From NCBI RefSeq assembly GCF_000350225.1, contig NW_005178889.1, positions 1 through 64,000 on the forward strand: DNA of 64,000 bases, read 5' to 3'. The stretch is from Chondrus crispus. Its lineage: Eukaryota > Rhodophyta > Florideophyceae > Gigartinales > Gigartinaceae. A program made the translations under genes and the position numbers. The notes under the pieces are model-generated. The model worked only from the letters and a program-made list of their open reading frames with translations. It did not search any database and was not told the origin of the DNA. This document shows positions 35,626-47,707 of the stretch, one piece after another (positions within the stretch are counted from its first letter, which is position 1; each line of letters starts with the position of its first letter).

Positions 35626-38600
35626 CTATCCAGGTACCGCGTGCGCGACTTGCGCCGGCAGGGGCAACCGTTTCCTTCGGAAATACGTGACTGCCGTGAT
35701 ACGAATTAACTGCTCAATGGGCTCCCACGTCGCGTCCTCGGTGGTATACCCATACCATCTTACTTTGAGAATTAATTTCTCCTCGTCGTAGCCGTGGTCC
35801 ACGATCTTGTCGATCACATACTCCTGACTCTCGGCTCCTTCTTCCTACGTGTCCAACTGTCCGTCCCCCTTCCAAAGAGCCAGCGACTCATCCTCATCCT
35901 GCTCTTCCGAACCTCCCATTTTTTGTAGATCGGGCGGGATGCCCGCAGCTTCCTGATTTACCAACGGTCCGTCATCCGTCCTATCGTTCGCTTGCGCGGC
36001 GGGTTCTTCTCGTTCCCCTTCTCGACTGAGGAATTGTAGCGCTTGTCGTAGCCCGATTATCGGCGTGTAGTCCATGGGACTAGGGGCTAATTCGACTCGA
36101 TCACGCGACACGCGCTCTTCTTGGTCGCCGATGGCAATGACGACCGTATTCTCAGTTGACTCCTTCACTTGATATGGACCCGTACCCACTTGTGCCAACT
36201 TATGTTTCGGCTCGGTGGCCGTGCCTTGCTCATTCCGAAGGAATAAGTATGATCCTGAAGGGATGTCATCCCTCGGTTTGCGGAGCCTTGCGTCGAAATT
36301 TCGCTTGTAGCGCGCTTGTTCTTTCCGCAAGCTCTTACCAGCGCCTTTCTTCAGGCTTTCCAACCACGACTGCCATTTCAGGTAGTACGGTCGATTCGAG
36401 CTAAATCCTTCCAAACTTGGCTGTGCTTGTAACGCAATGCTTCTCGGCGCCCGAGCTAACACCAGCTCGAAGGGCGCGATATTCGTAGTTCGATGAACTT
36501 GCGTGTTGTATGCGAACGTCGCAGCGTCGCTAAACAGGTCCCAGTCGTTGCGATGCTCTCCAACATATTTTCGCAACGCGGAAGTCAGCGTGCGGTTAAA
36601 CCTCTCAACTTGGCCGTTGGCTTGCGGGTGGTACGTGGTCGTGAACACATTGCGTATGCCGAGAATTCGGCAGACATTCTGAAAGAACCGGGCCGTGAAC
36701 TGTGTTCCATTGTCGGACAGCAGCTTGACCGGCGGTCCGTACACGAATACCCAATGGTGAGCGAAGGCTTGTGCGATGTGCGCAGCTGATATCTTCTTCA
36801 ACGGTACGGTTCGTACCAGTTTCGAGTATCGATCGCTGATCTCGAGATTATACCGATTTCCTCGTTTAGTTGTAATTAGCTCGCCGAGGATGTCAATGGC
36901 GACATACTCCAGCGGAGCTTTGGGCGTGAACAGCTTCATTTCCTTCGTGTTTCTTCTTAACTTCACCCTTTCCCGCGCACATGCGGCGCAATTCTTCGCG
37001 ACTGCATAGCAGTCTAGGGCCATCGTAGGCCAGTAAAATATCTTCTCAATGTCTTGTAAAGTTTCCTGCCTCCCCGGTGTCCTGCCAATTTTGCGTAATA
37101 GCTTAACCCTAGGACGCGGTCCCTTAACGGTTGTGGTATCACCACTTGAACAAACTCCGCCGCGGTACGGCATAGAGTTCCTCCGAGTTCCTCGGTCTCC
37201 ATGCTGATCGTTCTCACCTTTCCGGCGTCCATTTCTTCCTTGATGCGGTTGCAGAAGGGGTCTACGGCTTGCTCGCGAATGAGCTCCTCCGGAGTGACAG
37301 CTTGGAATTGATCGAGGCGATCAGGGGCGGTCCCCCCCTCAAGAGCGAGGATGTCGTCTAACGCGTCAAAACTGTCCTCGTCCTCCACTGTACCCTCGGC
37401 TGGTTCGGCCATAAAGCATGGGATATCGTCGTCGATTTCGTCGACGGTTTCTCCTGCGGTCCGTAATCTTGACAGGGCATCAGCTTGCCTGTTAGCCTTG
37501 CCCTTCTTGTACTTGATTTCGAAATCAAATTCCGAGAGGCGGAGCCTCCATCGGATTAATCTCCCGCTGGGGCCGGTTACGTTCATCAACCACCTCAATG
37601 AGGCATGGACGGTATGCACAATGAAGTGCTCGCCATATAGATATGGTCTTAAAGTCTGTACGGCCCAAATTACCGCTAGACATTCTTTTTCTGATACAGA
37701 ATAGTTTCTCTCGGCTGCGGCTAACGTTCTTGAAAAGAACCCGATGGGTTTACGTTGCGCATCCGGATGCGTTTGAAATAATGCAGCGCCGATTTGATAG
37801 TCGCTTGCATCGGTATCTACCGAGTAGGGTAGGTCCTTCTTCGGCAGCGCCAACACCGGTGGCGCCAAGATAGCTTCTTTGAGCTTATGAAACGCTTTTT
37901 CGCACGGTTCGTCAAATCCTTCCAACTGGACCGGTTGTCCCTTCTTCAATAGTTGATTGAGCGGATGCGCGATTTTCGCGTAATGTGGGACAAACCGACG
38001 GTACACATTACAAAGTCCCAAGAAGCTTCTGAGCTGGGTCTGCGTTTGAGGGTACCGCACTTGTTCCAACGCAGTGGTTCGCGCGACATCAACCTCCAAT
38101 GTACCTGGCCGAACGACATGGCCCAGGTACTTGATCTTTTCGACGAAAAATTCGCACTTGCGAAGCTTGAGCTTCACACCTGCCTTCTCCAATACAGAAA
38201 GTATTTCATCCACGTGCACGATGTGCTCCTCCCACGACTTGCTAAAAATTATTATGTCATCCAGATGCACCAAACAGCATTTCCAACGGAACGGAGAGAG
38301 CAGGATATCCATTGCTCTCTGGAACGTCGCTGGCGCGTTGGTTAGCCCGAAGGGCATTCTTGAGAAGCGATACAGACCTGAGTGACACGAAAATGCGGTC
38401 TTGTCGCGGTCGCATTTAGGGATAGGCATCTGCCAATATCCCGAGATCGCATCTAACGCGGAGAAAACCTTGGTGTCACCAAGCGAGTCCAGACACTCAT
38501 CCATGCGCGGTAAAGTGTACGTGTCCTTTACTGTTACCGCGTTTAACCTGCGATAGTCTACACAAAAGCGCATCGATCCGTCCGGCTTCGGCACTAATAA

Positions 38601-40184
38601 AACGGGCGACGCCCACTCTGACTGCGCCGGTTCGATGACTCCTGCTTCTAACATCTTCTGTACTTCTGCATCTTCCACTTCGCGGGCTTTAGGCCAGGCC
38701 CGATACGGGGCTTGCGCAATTGGCCTTGTATCCGCGGCCAGTTCAATCCGGTGGACCGTGGTCTTGATCTCACCAAGGGTCCCATCCCACATGCGGGAAT
38801 ATTTTTTTAACATCCGACGGAATCTTTCGCGCAGCCGGTCCGGCACGTAGCTCAGGTCGAGCTCCTCCACGTCCGGCGGGGGAGGCTCAATCCGCCGCTC
38901 CGGCTTCGTAGTTGCCGTCGCGGAGAGCCCTTCCTCCCGTTCTCCTTGCTGGTCCTCGCGATCTTGTTCCGACGGTTCCCACCTTCTCTCGCCCGTAGGC
39001 GGCGGGGTAGAATTAGTAAATTTTTCCTCGTCCCTTTCTTGAATTCCAAGTACCTCACCAATGGTGGAATTGCTCTTGAATACGGCCCTCGGATGCGGTA
39101 GTAGTTCCGCCACCACTTGGCCTTTTTGAACCCTGACAGGGTAATTTCTAAAATTCGCTACAAGCAATCTAAAAGGTTCGTCAGGCTCAACCTGAACTAC
39201 ACCGTTGGTGCTTACCAATCCGTGCTTGTTGTATAGGGGTGAGTAGGGTTGAACTACGACCAAGCCCGTCCTCTTCGAGGTGCATTCGACTACGTGTTGC
39301 GTCCCTGGCTCAATGGTCGTGGCTCTTGCCACCTTCACCCTGGGGGAAACTGGCTCCCCTTTTGCATCAGTTTCGCCCTTTCTGGGGACCAGATGCTTCT
39401 TCGATTTTCTCGCCGAGAACCGCCTTACGATCGGAACCTCCGAGAAATCCGCCAACTCAAGTGTCCTCTTCCGTGGGTAGATAGCCTCCACGAACCTATC
39501 GCAATAGTCCGCTCCTAGAATCAGCGGTACCGCGAGCTTTTCGCACACAATAAATTCGGCAGCAGCCACAAATCGTCCAAGTCTCACGGGCATCTTGATG
39601 GTTCCGAGAGTCTGGAGTGGCCTGTTGTTCGCGTCGCCAATGTCTTGGGTCGGTCCGTAGGACACTAGAGATTCCATTCCAGCCGGGAGTTCCGATTTTC
39701 GCACAAGGTTTGGTCCCGCGCCGGTGTCTAATACAGACAACACCCGGCTCATCAATCGGACTGTTGGTCCAATGTCCGCGTAAACTTTGTAGTTTTTTCG
39801 CGCAAGAACCAAAATCTTGTCGGGACACTCCCTTCGCTTAACCCTGTACCAGGGTCTTCGAACTTCTTCCAGCGAATGATCTCGCGCTCGGCTCAAAATT
39901 TTCTTGACTTGGGCTGGCCCTTTGGGCTTATCCACCAATCCAACAACCTCCTCATCGGGGCCTGATTTTTCCCTTAGAGACGGGGAACGGGGCTGAGCCC
40001 CGGGCACAGTACGTCGACCCTGTGCCTCTCGCGACTCATGCGAGATTCCCCAGTCTAGTTTTCCTGCCGCTGCAGGTTCCTTCTCACGTCCGACGACGCG
40101 GGCCCCGCGGTGGGCCCTCTGAAGGGTTGGTTTGGGCTCGGCGTTGAAGCACTCGGCGTGCTCGCCGTCTGCGATTCGAACCAA
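35626..40184 (-). other. Pol region of element B (protease, RT, RNase H, integrase, chromodomain)
   Basis: Domains in order on the minus strand are protease (VLDTGAGPNLVRKS, about 39.73 kb), RT (FCVDYRRLNAVTVKDTYTLP, about 38.53 kb; the DD active-site box at about 38.26 kb; LGHVVRPG), RNase H (YSVDTDASDYQIGAALFQT, about 37.8 kb) and integrase. The integrase has a zinc finger (CAACARERV, about 36.98 kb), a core (SDNGTQFTARFF and TTYHPQANGQVERFNRTL, about 36.7-36.57 kb) and a C-terminal region. A chromodomain follows (KVRWYGYTTEDATWEPIEQL, about 35.75 kb), which is thought to steer integration to particular chromatin. Its presence places the family among chromoviruses. It has a few breaks. Confidence 0.9.
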
Positions 40185-42153
40185 TTCTTGACCTTCAGAT
40201 AACTCGTCGATTGTATCCCTAACCTCTCCATCGGAGACAACGCCTCATAATTTCCCAAAACTCGGTGCATTTCCCGGAGGGAAAGAATGCACGTTGGCCC
40301 GGCGTGCCCCTTTTCGTAACAATGATAGCACACCAGTACGTGCTTCTTGACGGGATATTGCGGCCTAAGTCCTCCACGGGCCAGCGGCCTTCCTTGATGT
40401 TGCGGCCTTCCCATCCAGCCTGGCCTTCGAAACGTTGTACCCTTGTCTTCCATCGGAATGCGCGGCGCCGGCGTATGGCCGCGCCCCCGGAACACCATCA
40501 CGGGATCCGTGGGCTCTGAAAACGACTCCGTCGTGTATGTGGGCGTCGGTAAAGTTGACGACCCGCTTGCCCCGTAGTCCTCTTGTCCGTGGCCCTCCGA
40601 TGGCTCAATGAACTCTCCTTTGGCTACCAATGCTCCTTCATAATGATTTTCGCTGCTTCCGTGCGCACCGCGTTGATCTGACGCGGAGATTGACTCGTCT
40701 GAGTGGACGGCGGCGTGACCTTCACGACCGGGATAAGAAGCCCTCGGCTTCTTCCCCGCCCTGAACGTCGACGGCGTCTGAATCGTGACCTTCTTGGTCT
40801 TCTTGTCCTTAGCGCGGCTCGCCGAGCCATGCGCCTTCGCGTAATTAACTAGTCTCAAAAACGAAACGTCCCGATTGTCTTGTCGGTATTGAGATACCAT
40901 CGGCTTGATACTCGAATGGAGTCCTTCAATAAACATCGTCATTTGTTCTTCCATCGAATATACGTTTCCACATCGATTGCTCGCGTCCGTCAGACGGATA
41001 TAAAATTCCATCTCGTCTTCAGACGGTCTTTGCTGAACTTCTCGCAAAGCGAGTACGGCTTGACGGATTGCCTCGTCGGTTGCGAAACTCCTCAACAACC
41101 ACTGTACGGCCTCCGGCCAAACGGACACCTTTCCGTGATGGGACCCGGCCGTCTGAGACACCGAAGTGTACTGTCTCAAGGCGATGCCGCTTACAAATTC
41201 GGGCAACAAGCGGATCGCTTGCCCCTCGTTCATTTCTTGAGTATCAAACTCTTGAACTAACTTTGCCAAAAATCCAACACAAGGACCCCGTCCTCACCTG
41301 TGAACGTGTTGTCCTTCTTCACCTTTGGCGGAATATCTCTCCTGATTTTTCGCACGGCGGTTCGCCGGGAACTTGACAAATATGTCTGCGGGTTCCGCAA
41401 GCGGTACGTTCGGTACGAAAGTAATTTCTTGAAGAGGTAGTTGGTCGGATTAAGCTCCTCCAACTCCTCCCATCGCGGCCCGCGTCGCGTTGCGACGTCC
41501 TCTGGCTCAGCGTCCTTGTCTCTCCGCGAGGCGGACGAAGTGATCCCGCCCCGTCTGGAGGTAATTTTCTTGCCCTGCGAAATTCCTTTTCCTTCCTCTG
41601 AACGATGTTCGGAATTGCTGGCATGGTTCGACGAACCGTCGTCACCATCTTCGGAAAGGCCATTCGACTCGGTCATTGAGTCTTGTTCCTCCGGCTCGTC
41701 ACTACCGTGACTCTTGCTCCTGCGTCGCATATTCTTCTTCGAAGTCTTCGACTTGGAACTCCGCTGTACAGCGGCCTTGTCCTTCTTCGATCGACGGTCG
41801 TCTTCTCGACCCGTTGGGAGCGGCTCTTGCCCGGCGGCCTGTTCAAGGTCCTTGAGAAGATGAGCGGCGCGGTAAAACCTGTCGTCGATACTGCTTCTAA
41901 ATTTACCTAAGGACTCCAAAGCTTGATTCGCGTCGGGCCTTGCGTCCTTGACTGAAATTTTCAACGAAGCTAGGACTTCCGGCTCTAGACCGTCGGTCGC
42001 ATCACCTCGCTCCTTCTCGACGAGATCCACTCGAGCCGATAGCTCTCCTAAATCGGGGTGGAACTCGGATGCTTGCAACTCCAGTTGCTTCCGGACGAGG
42101 GCTACTTCAGCCTCGAGATTTTTCGTCATCTCTTGGCGAATTTCCTCGCCCAT
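40055..42153 (-). other. Gag region of element B
   Basis: A charged N-terminal coiled-coil-like stretch (starting MGEEIRQEMTKNLEAEVALV) is followed by a Ser/Lys/Asp-rich linker, a conserved gag middle (NTFTGEDGVLVLDF, RLLPEFVSGIALRQY) and one CCHC knuckle (CYHCYEKGHAGPTC, about 40.31 kb). Its end overlaps the start of pol, consistent with the frameshifting or read-through gypsy elements use to make Gag-Pol. It has about one break. Confidence 0.85.
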
Positions 42154-42435
42154 CTTCTCGAACCTGTAGGATAGGTTATCCTTGTCGGTTCAATCCCCGT
42201 CGGGGATTCTTGACCTTCGGGATCCGTGGCCGTATTGGCCTGGCTTCGGGTGCAAAGACCTCGCGGGATCCTCGACGCCCTTGCCGATCCGCTCCTACTC
42301 CCACCGAGACCGACGTCCACGGGTGCGTTTGTCGACATCGCTCGTACGAGCGAACCTACACAAAAAACAGTTACAAACAAAAAATACAAAAGAGACTCCG
42401 TTACCCAGACCACTTCCGTGTCGTAGACAGAACAA

Positions 42436-42454
42436 ATTCTAGGTCGGGAGACCA
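42436..42454 (-). other. Primer-binding site of element B
   Basis: TGGTCTCCCGACCTAGAAT on the minus strand, 4 bases inside the 5' LTR, identical to that of element A. The priming tRNA is not identified. Confidence 0.6.
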
Positions 42455-42458
42455 CTTT

Positions 42459-43511
42459 TGTAGTGCAACGTGCCTGGCAGGCCGCGAACACAGTCCGACG
42501 GTCAAAACAAAAAGAAGAAAAACAACAACAGCAACAACCACTGCCGATGGCACGCGCTACGGAGCGTTCGAGACTCCCTTTCTCCTTGTGTGGGCTTGCG
42601 GCCCACGGTAGCTCGACTCCGACGGGGGGGTTAAGGGAAGATACCCGGCCCGGGAGGATAATGGTGGTAGAGACTTGTGAAGACTTGAGCGCTCGACGAG
42701 TGCGGGTTGGGCTTGTCTACGAGAATGTAACCGCGGTTCGCTGGGTTGTAAGGCCAATGCTCGACGGGCGTCTTCAGCACCTTGTGTGTAATTCAAGGTC
42801 TTCGACGGGGGCTTGTTCAGCATTACCCGACGGGATCGTAACCGTGTAGCAACGCTACTACCGACGTGTTGCCCGATGGCTAAAAACACCCTCACCAGCG
42901 CGATCGCGATCGCGGTAGGCGGTACCAACTCTGTCTTATACAGTAAGACCTTCGACGGAGGCGTCGTTACAACAGCCTTCCTACGGAACTTGAAACAGTA
43001 GCAGCGCTACACAACGTGTTGCCCGATGGCTAAAACACCTACACCGGATCGGTCGCAACCGACTCCAATGGAACCAACACAATTGAGGGAAAAGTAGAGG
43101 TAGAGATAGAAAAGGATAGGAATTAGAGATAGAAAAGGTAAAAGGAATGGGACCCCCGAGCGCTGAAGGATGCCGTAGGCTTAGGTAAAAGGGAGCGTCT
43201 TGGTAGAGACGGACTTCGACCAAGGCAACATTCAACTCCGGCAACTCGGGTTACCTTTACTGACTTGGTGGTCAGAGGGCTAAGGTATATATCGCCCCGC
43301 CGGAGCCACGACAGTAGCTCGCGGCGCTAGATCCTAGATCTAATCTAATGTCAGCAAAATTAATGCCAACTAATTAACTAAATAAAATAAAATAATTAAA
43401 AATTGAAACTGTGCAATTATTCACACTTGTGTCCCCCAACCCGGACTACTTTTCATATCCAAATACTTTCCTTTCTTTTCACCCCCCTTTTCAGGTGCGT
43501 ATTGCACTACA
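42459..43511 (-). repeat. 5' LTR of element B
   Basis: 1053 bp with the same 10-bp inverted ends as its partner at 28380-29433. About a dozen differences separate the pair. Confidence 0.92.
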
Positions 43512-43516
43512 GTTCT
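43512..43516. repeat. Target-site duplication GTTCT, right copy
   Basis: Matches 28375-28379, flanking element B. The sequence beyond it on each side is gag of element C. Confidence 0.85.
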
Positions 43517-44368
43517 CGTGGCTTTCTTTCCAAGCCATCGTATCGAAGTCGATCCGCAAGCACCTTGTTTGGTGGCTAGCATTGCACAGACGCGCCTGCG
43601 CAAGTTCCCATAGGCCTTTGGCATCTGCCTCTAAATTCGAAGACGCAATATCTTCGAAAATGGCAAGGGCAGTGCCCGAAAAAGCGCAAGCAAGAAGACG
43701 GTGGTGTGATCCGTCGCGTACAGGAAAATCTTTGCACAGCCTTTTCCAGGCTTTTCTTGCAGCATAAAAACGAGTGTCACCAGGCTTTGATATCTTCACC
43801 GTGTCAAGGGATTTGCTATATATCTTCTAGTGTGAAGAGAATAAAGTTCCTGAACCTCTTCTGCTTTGGCGTTTTGTCGTACATCGAGGTCGCCTCTCGC
43901 GGATCTGGCCAACAGCTCTTCAGCATCCGGACGCGAGGCACATTTGACGTTCGGTTTTGGAGCAGCTGTGGCCGTGATCATTTCTGATAGCTTGGACGGG
44001 TGATAATCTATCGCCTCGGATGCCGAGGAGACCAGACCACCAACGAGCACGATATTCTGTGCGTTCTTCTCCATGGCTTTCAGCACGTCCTCTATTATCT
44101 CCTTCATACCAGCTACAACGCTTAGAACACGAGAGTCCACTTCTTGCGCTCCAGCCTCAATACCGGCGCCGGCCTCCTCAGGGCTACGCCGAACGCGTTG
44201 AGACGTCAACGAATGTGACCGCTGCGGAGTCTCGGGGGGGAGTTGCGTATCACTGCTTCGGGTCGTGTTTGTCACAGGGCTTATCGTATCAACTCCTTCC
44301 CGGCCGAAATCCAACGGACCGGAACGACGCCGGCCATCTTCGGCCTCATCTTGAAAAGTGCGCCTCAT
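43512..44368 (-). mobile_element. Element C, upstream part: gag (Ty3/gypsy)
   Basis: Minus-strand gag-like coding sequence with an N-terminal charged region (about 44.37-43.8 kb) and a retrotransposon-gag-like segment with ISKPGDTRFYAARKAWKRL and GLWELAQARLCNASH (about 43.8-43.52 kb). It stops at the GTTCT beside element B, and the next part of the same gag lies at 28057-28379 on the far side of B. It is broken in a few places. No LTR of C was recognised to the right, where a copia-like element begins within about 200 bp. Confidence 0.7.
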
Positions 44369-44570
44369 CGTAGAGACACGGCCCTTGTTCCTGGCCTCTG
44401 CCAGTCCAGGCAGACTGATCGCACACCACCACGATCAATTACAAGCTTGTAATGTTGCGGCAATTCTGCCGCGGGGCACCGAGCGACCTGTAATGACGGG
44501 AATCTACCCGTATTCTTTTACTTCTCACAAATCTACTGCCTCCCCCTTTCCTATCTTCGGGGATGGCTTC

Positions 44571-47250
44571 TTAAGTACACGTTCCCCGGGATGAGTTGGC
44601 TATCCCCAACCCTCCTTCCCGCCTTTCGCTTGCCCATCCCTCGGCGGTATACGAATGCGCTCCGCCCCGTGGTACGCGTGTCCAGCTCGCCACCTGGCAA
44701 CCGAATTCCTCGTAACAGTACAGTATATTGCTCATATACGTGGCCCGGGATACAATTTCAGCTTCCTTAAAGGTGGAATTTCGCTCCCTTTCAAAGTGCT
44801 GCGCGTCCTTGAGAATTCTTTGGCCAAGGAGGCGGACAACAATGTTTTTGCGTTCCACCACACCAAGCTTATTATGCCGACGAGCAGGTCGCGCTTCGAA
44901 CTTTATGCCGAAATAGCTCAAGGCTTGGGCAAAGATACGATTGAAGAACTCCATGTCTCCAGAGACTGCTCCGGGTGCTCCGTGTATGTTGATCCAATTC
45001 AACTCGAACGCCTTTGAAGAGATACCCATCTCTCGGGATGGAACTATCACTGCTACTGAGAAGGAGGTGTGAGTGTCAACTATATGAATGATGGGATGTG
45101 CTGTCAACTCCATGATGAAGAAGAAGTCGACTTGGACATGCCTATTGAACGTGGAGAGGACTTTGTTCATAGAAATCTTTTTCGATTGCAAAGGTCTTCC
45201 AGTCGACTTGCATGATGTACACTTATCGAAGGTGGAGCGGAGGGCTTGACGAAATACTTCAGTGAGGACACCCCCACGTTGACACAGCGTGATCATATCG
45301 TCAACATGGAGATGGGTGTGCGAGTGAAGCTTGTTTGCGAATCTGCGAGCAATCTTTCAGTTGTTGAACTTGCGGCTGTCGTCACCATCGCGCCTTTGGA
45401 ACGCTACCAACGCTTTCTGGCTGGAGAAGTATGTCTTACAAGCACAGAGCTTGGACGGCACAACCATCAGGTATGTACGGACAGCACCAGAATCAAGCCT
45501 ACACGTGGGGTCGGAGTACGTCTCAAAACTAAGTTGATGTCGAGAGATACCTCTTGTGCCCTTCGGAACAACAAGGAGATTTTCCGGACCCAAGAGGTAC
45601 GATTGATGGCATATTTCATTGCCAAGGAGCAAGAAGCCATCTCCTTTGGTCATGTAGAAAGGAATTTGGACATGAAGGCCCGTCATATCGGCAATAGGTA
45701 GATCCCAAATTCCCACGACAGGTTGTGCTTCACTGCACTCCTTTCCGTATCCATGAATGAAGGGCTCGCAGTCGAGCTCACAGATCTTGAACAGTATGCC
45801 CAAAGAATTGCACAGTGCAGTTGCGGATATGATTCCGCCCACGCTACGCGGACAACCAGGATCAACAATGGGATTGGGATCCCTTTGCCCGATCAAAACA
45901 TCAGAGCTTGCCCCAGGCACGGCCACTAGGCTTGACTGCCTGAGCCGGGACCGGAGCGCTTGCGAAAAAACTTTCCTTGCGGATTATTAGTCTTTGATGA
46001 AGGTCCGCTAGCTCGATTGTTTTCACGGCGTTTCTTTCGAAGTGTAGTGAGATAGCTTGGTTTAGGACACACATCTTCGCCCCGCAAATGACCTGGACTT
46101 CCACAATCAAAGCACTTTTCCGCCTCTTGGTCACGGGGATTGCGATCTTTCCTATTTCCGAGTGTTCTGGACTGATGTGTCCTCTTGAGGTTCTGGGAAG
46201 AGTTAGCAGCAGAATCCCTCTGATTTTTGGCACCTGGTAGATTGTAAGATGCCAAAAGAGTGTTAACCTTACGATCAACCGTGGCGTTGATCTCTCTAGC
46301 TGAATACTTGCCTCCAATATTGGAGTTTGGAGGTTGCGTGAGTGTACGTAAAACCAGCACAGCGTCATCTAAATTAAGAGTATGAGACCCTGATCCGAGA
46401 TGAAGGTGCTGGCCACGGGAGTGGGTTGATTTACAGCGCTGGTGGGGTGCTTAAGGCCTTCTGCAGCTGGAACGAGCTGCTTGATAGAGTCAATGCACTT
46501 TGATCTGAAAGTTTTCATGTACTTGTGCCGTTCTTCGGTATCTCTTGGTACATTTCTGTCCTTTTCCAAATCAGAGAGCTTATCTACGACGTGTAACAGC
46601 TTGTCAAGATATTTCTTGGAAACTTGGGCAGTATCATCGTCTTCTTTTTTCTCTGCTCTCGCCTCTCCATGAGTTATGAGGGAAGAGGTGGCATTGACAA
46701 GGGTCCCCTCATCTAAGTTAGAATTGTTGAGGAGGGTGACCGCGAGTACCTCTCCGATCTGAGAGGAGGAAGAAGAGTTGGTATGCGGTAAGTGAGTTGC
46801 CGCCAACCCTCGGAAGCGTGACACAAAGACCCGGAGATCTTCATTACGACTTCGACGACAGGACGTTACCTTATGGAAAGAGTTGATTAGTCTTGAAACC
46901 ATGGCAATGGGAGGATCTACGGCGATGGTCTTTACAATATCCCTCACCGTTTCCACCGGGTCGTCCACTTAGAGGTAATTAATGGCTCGCTTAGCTTGCG
47001 CCTCATCCACCATGGCCTGTTGATCAGGTGGAAGACCGCGCTCATACAGAGTGCGTCCGAGGATCTTAAAGATTGTTTGAAAGAGGCGATCAGATCCATT
47101 GTCATGGGCGGCTTTGACAACATCGACCCATCGACCAATCTTGCGACGCCAATCCTGCATATCGCCATCTGGCGAAAAGTAAGGAGGATCCGAAAGAGAG
47201 AATCTCTCCTTTCTCGGCTTATCTCCTGGGCCCATAACTGTGGCAGACAC
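44571..47250 (-). mobile_element. Broken Ty1/copia-like LTR retroelement (gag, zinc knuckle, protease, integrase)
   Basis: Minus-strand parts are gag (47.25-46.3 kb, SFHKVTSCRRSRNEDLRVFV), a CCHC knuckle (CFDCGSPGHLRGEDVC, about 46.1 kb), protease (IVDPGCPRSVGGIISAT, about 45.86 kb, then LLLGNEICHQSYLLGPEN) and integrase. The integrase has a zinc-binding tail (CTSCKSTGRPLQ, about 45.2 kb) and a core with HIVDTHTSFSVAV and GAPGAVSGDMEFF (about 45.08-44.95 kb). RT is absent, so the 3' half is lost. It is the same family as 2451-6966, with fewer breaks in gag and protease. No LTRs were recognised. Confidence 0.75.
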
Positions 47251-47707
47251 GGGTTGGAAGGACGGGAGAGGTTAGTTTGGTAGCCGTGCCTCAGCGGTGC
47301 GGTGGCGGAGGGAGCCGAGCGCCAGGGGACGAAGAGGCTCGGTGCAGGGCGGAGGCGGCGCGGTAGCCGCGGGAGCGAGCGAGGCGGTCGAGAGGGGCAG
47401 TGGGTCCTCGCGTGAGGCGAGAAGCGGGCAGCCGGCGAAGTGTTCGGGTACTCAAGTTGTTACCCCCGGGGATGCCTTCTTCCTCGCGAGAGTCCCCCGG
47501 TTTTTATTCCCTCGGCCGCCGCTCGGTAATCTCCCGGCGACCGCCGGCAGCAACCCTAAAATTACAGTTTGGTTGGATTAAAATACGTGTGAATTTAGGC
47601 GCATCCAACAGAGGATTGTGTACCGATTCATTTCGGGCTCTGTGCTGGCTCGCGAACACGTACTTAAAATAGACATTGGCATCCTGCATCCTGGTCTCGT
47701 ACTCAGA
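47251..47707. other. GC-rich gap between copia-like element and methyltransferase gene
   Basis: No supportable gene. The GC-rich purine-biased stretch 47280-47440 may be decayed 5' sequence of the retroelement, and the rest is the presumed upstream region of the methyltransferase. Confidence 0.35.

Larger units (their letters stand above)
28380..43511 (-). mobile_element. Element B: 15.1-kb Ty3/gypsy chromovirus with an extra antisense gene
   Basis: A full-length minus-strand LTR retrotransposon. Its parts are a 5' LTR (42459-43511), primer-binding site, gag (about 42.15-40.06 kb), pol (about 40.18-35.85 kb), chromodomain (about 35.8-35.65 kb), a roughly 4-kb spacer, an extra gene on the opposite strand (29557-31509), a polypurine tract and a 3' LTR (28380-29433). 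The two LTRs differ at only about a dozen of 1053 positions, and both flanks carry GTTCT, so insertion was recent. It sits inside the gag of element C. The overall architecture looks whole, and coding parts have only a few breaks. At 15 kb it is large for a gypsy element, because of the antisense gene and spacer. Confidence 0.92.
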
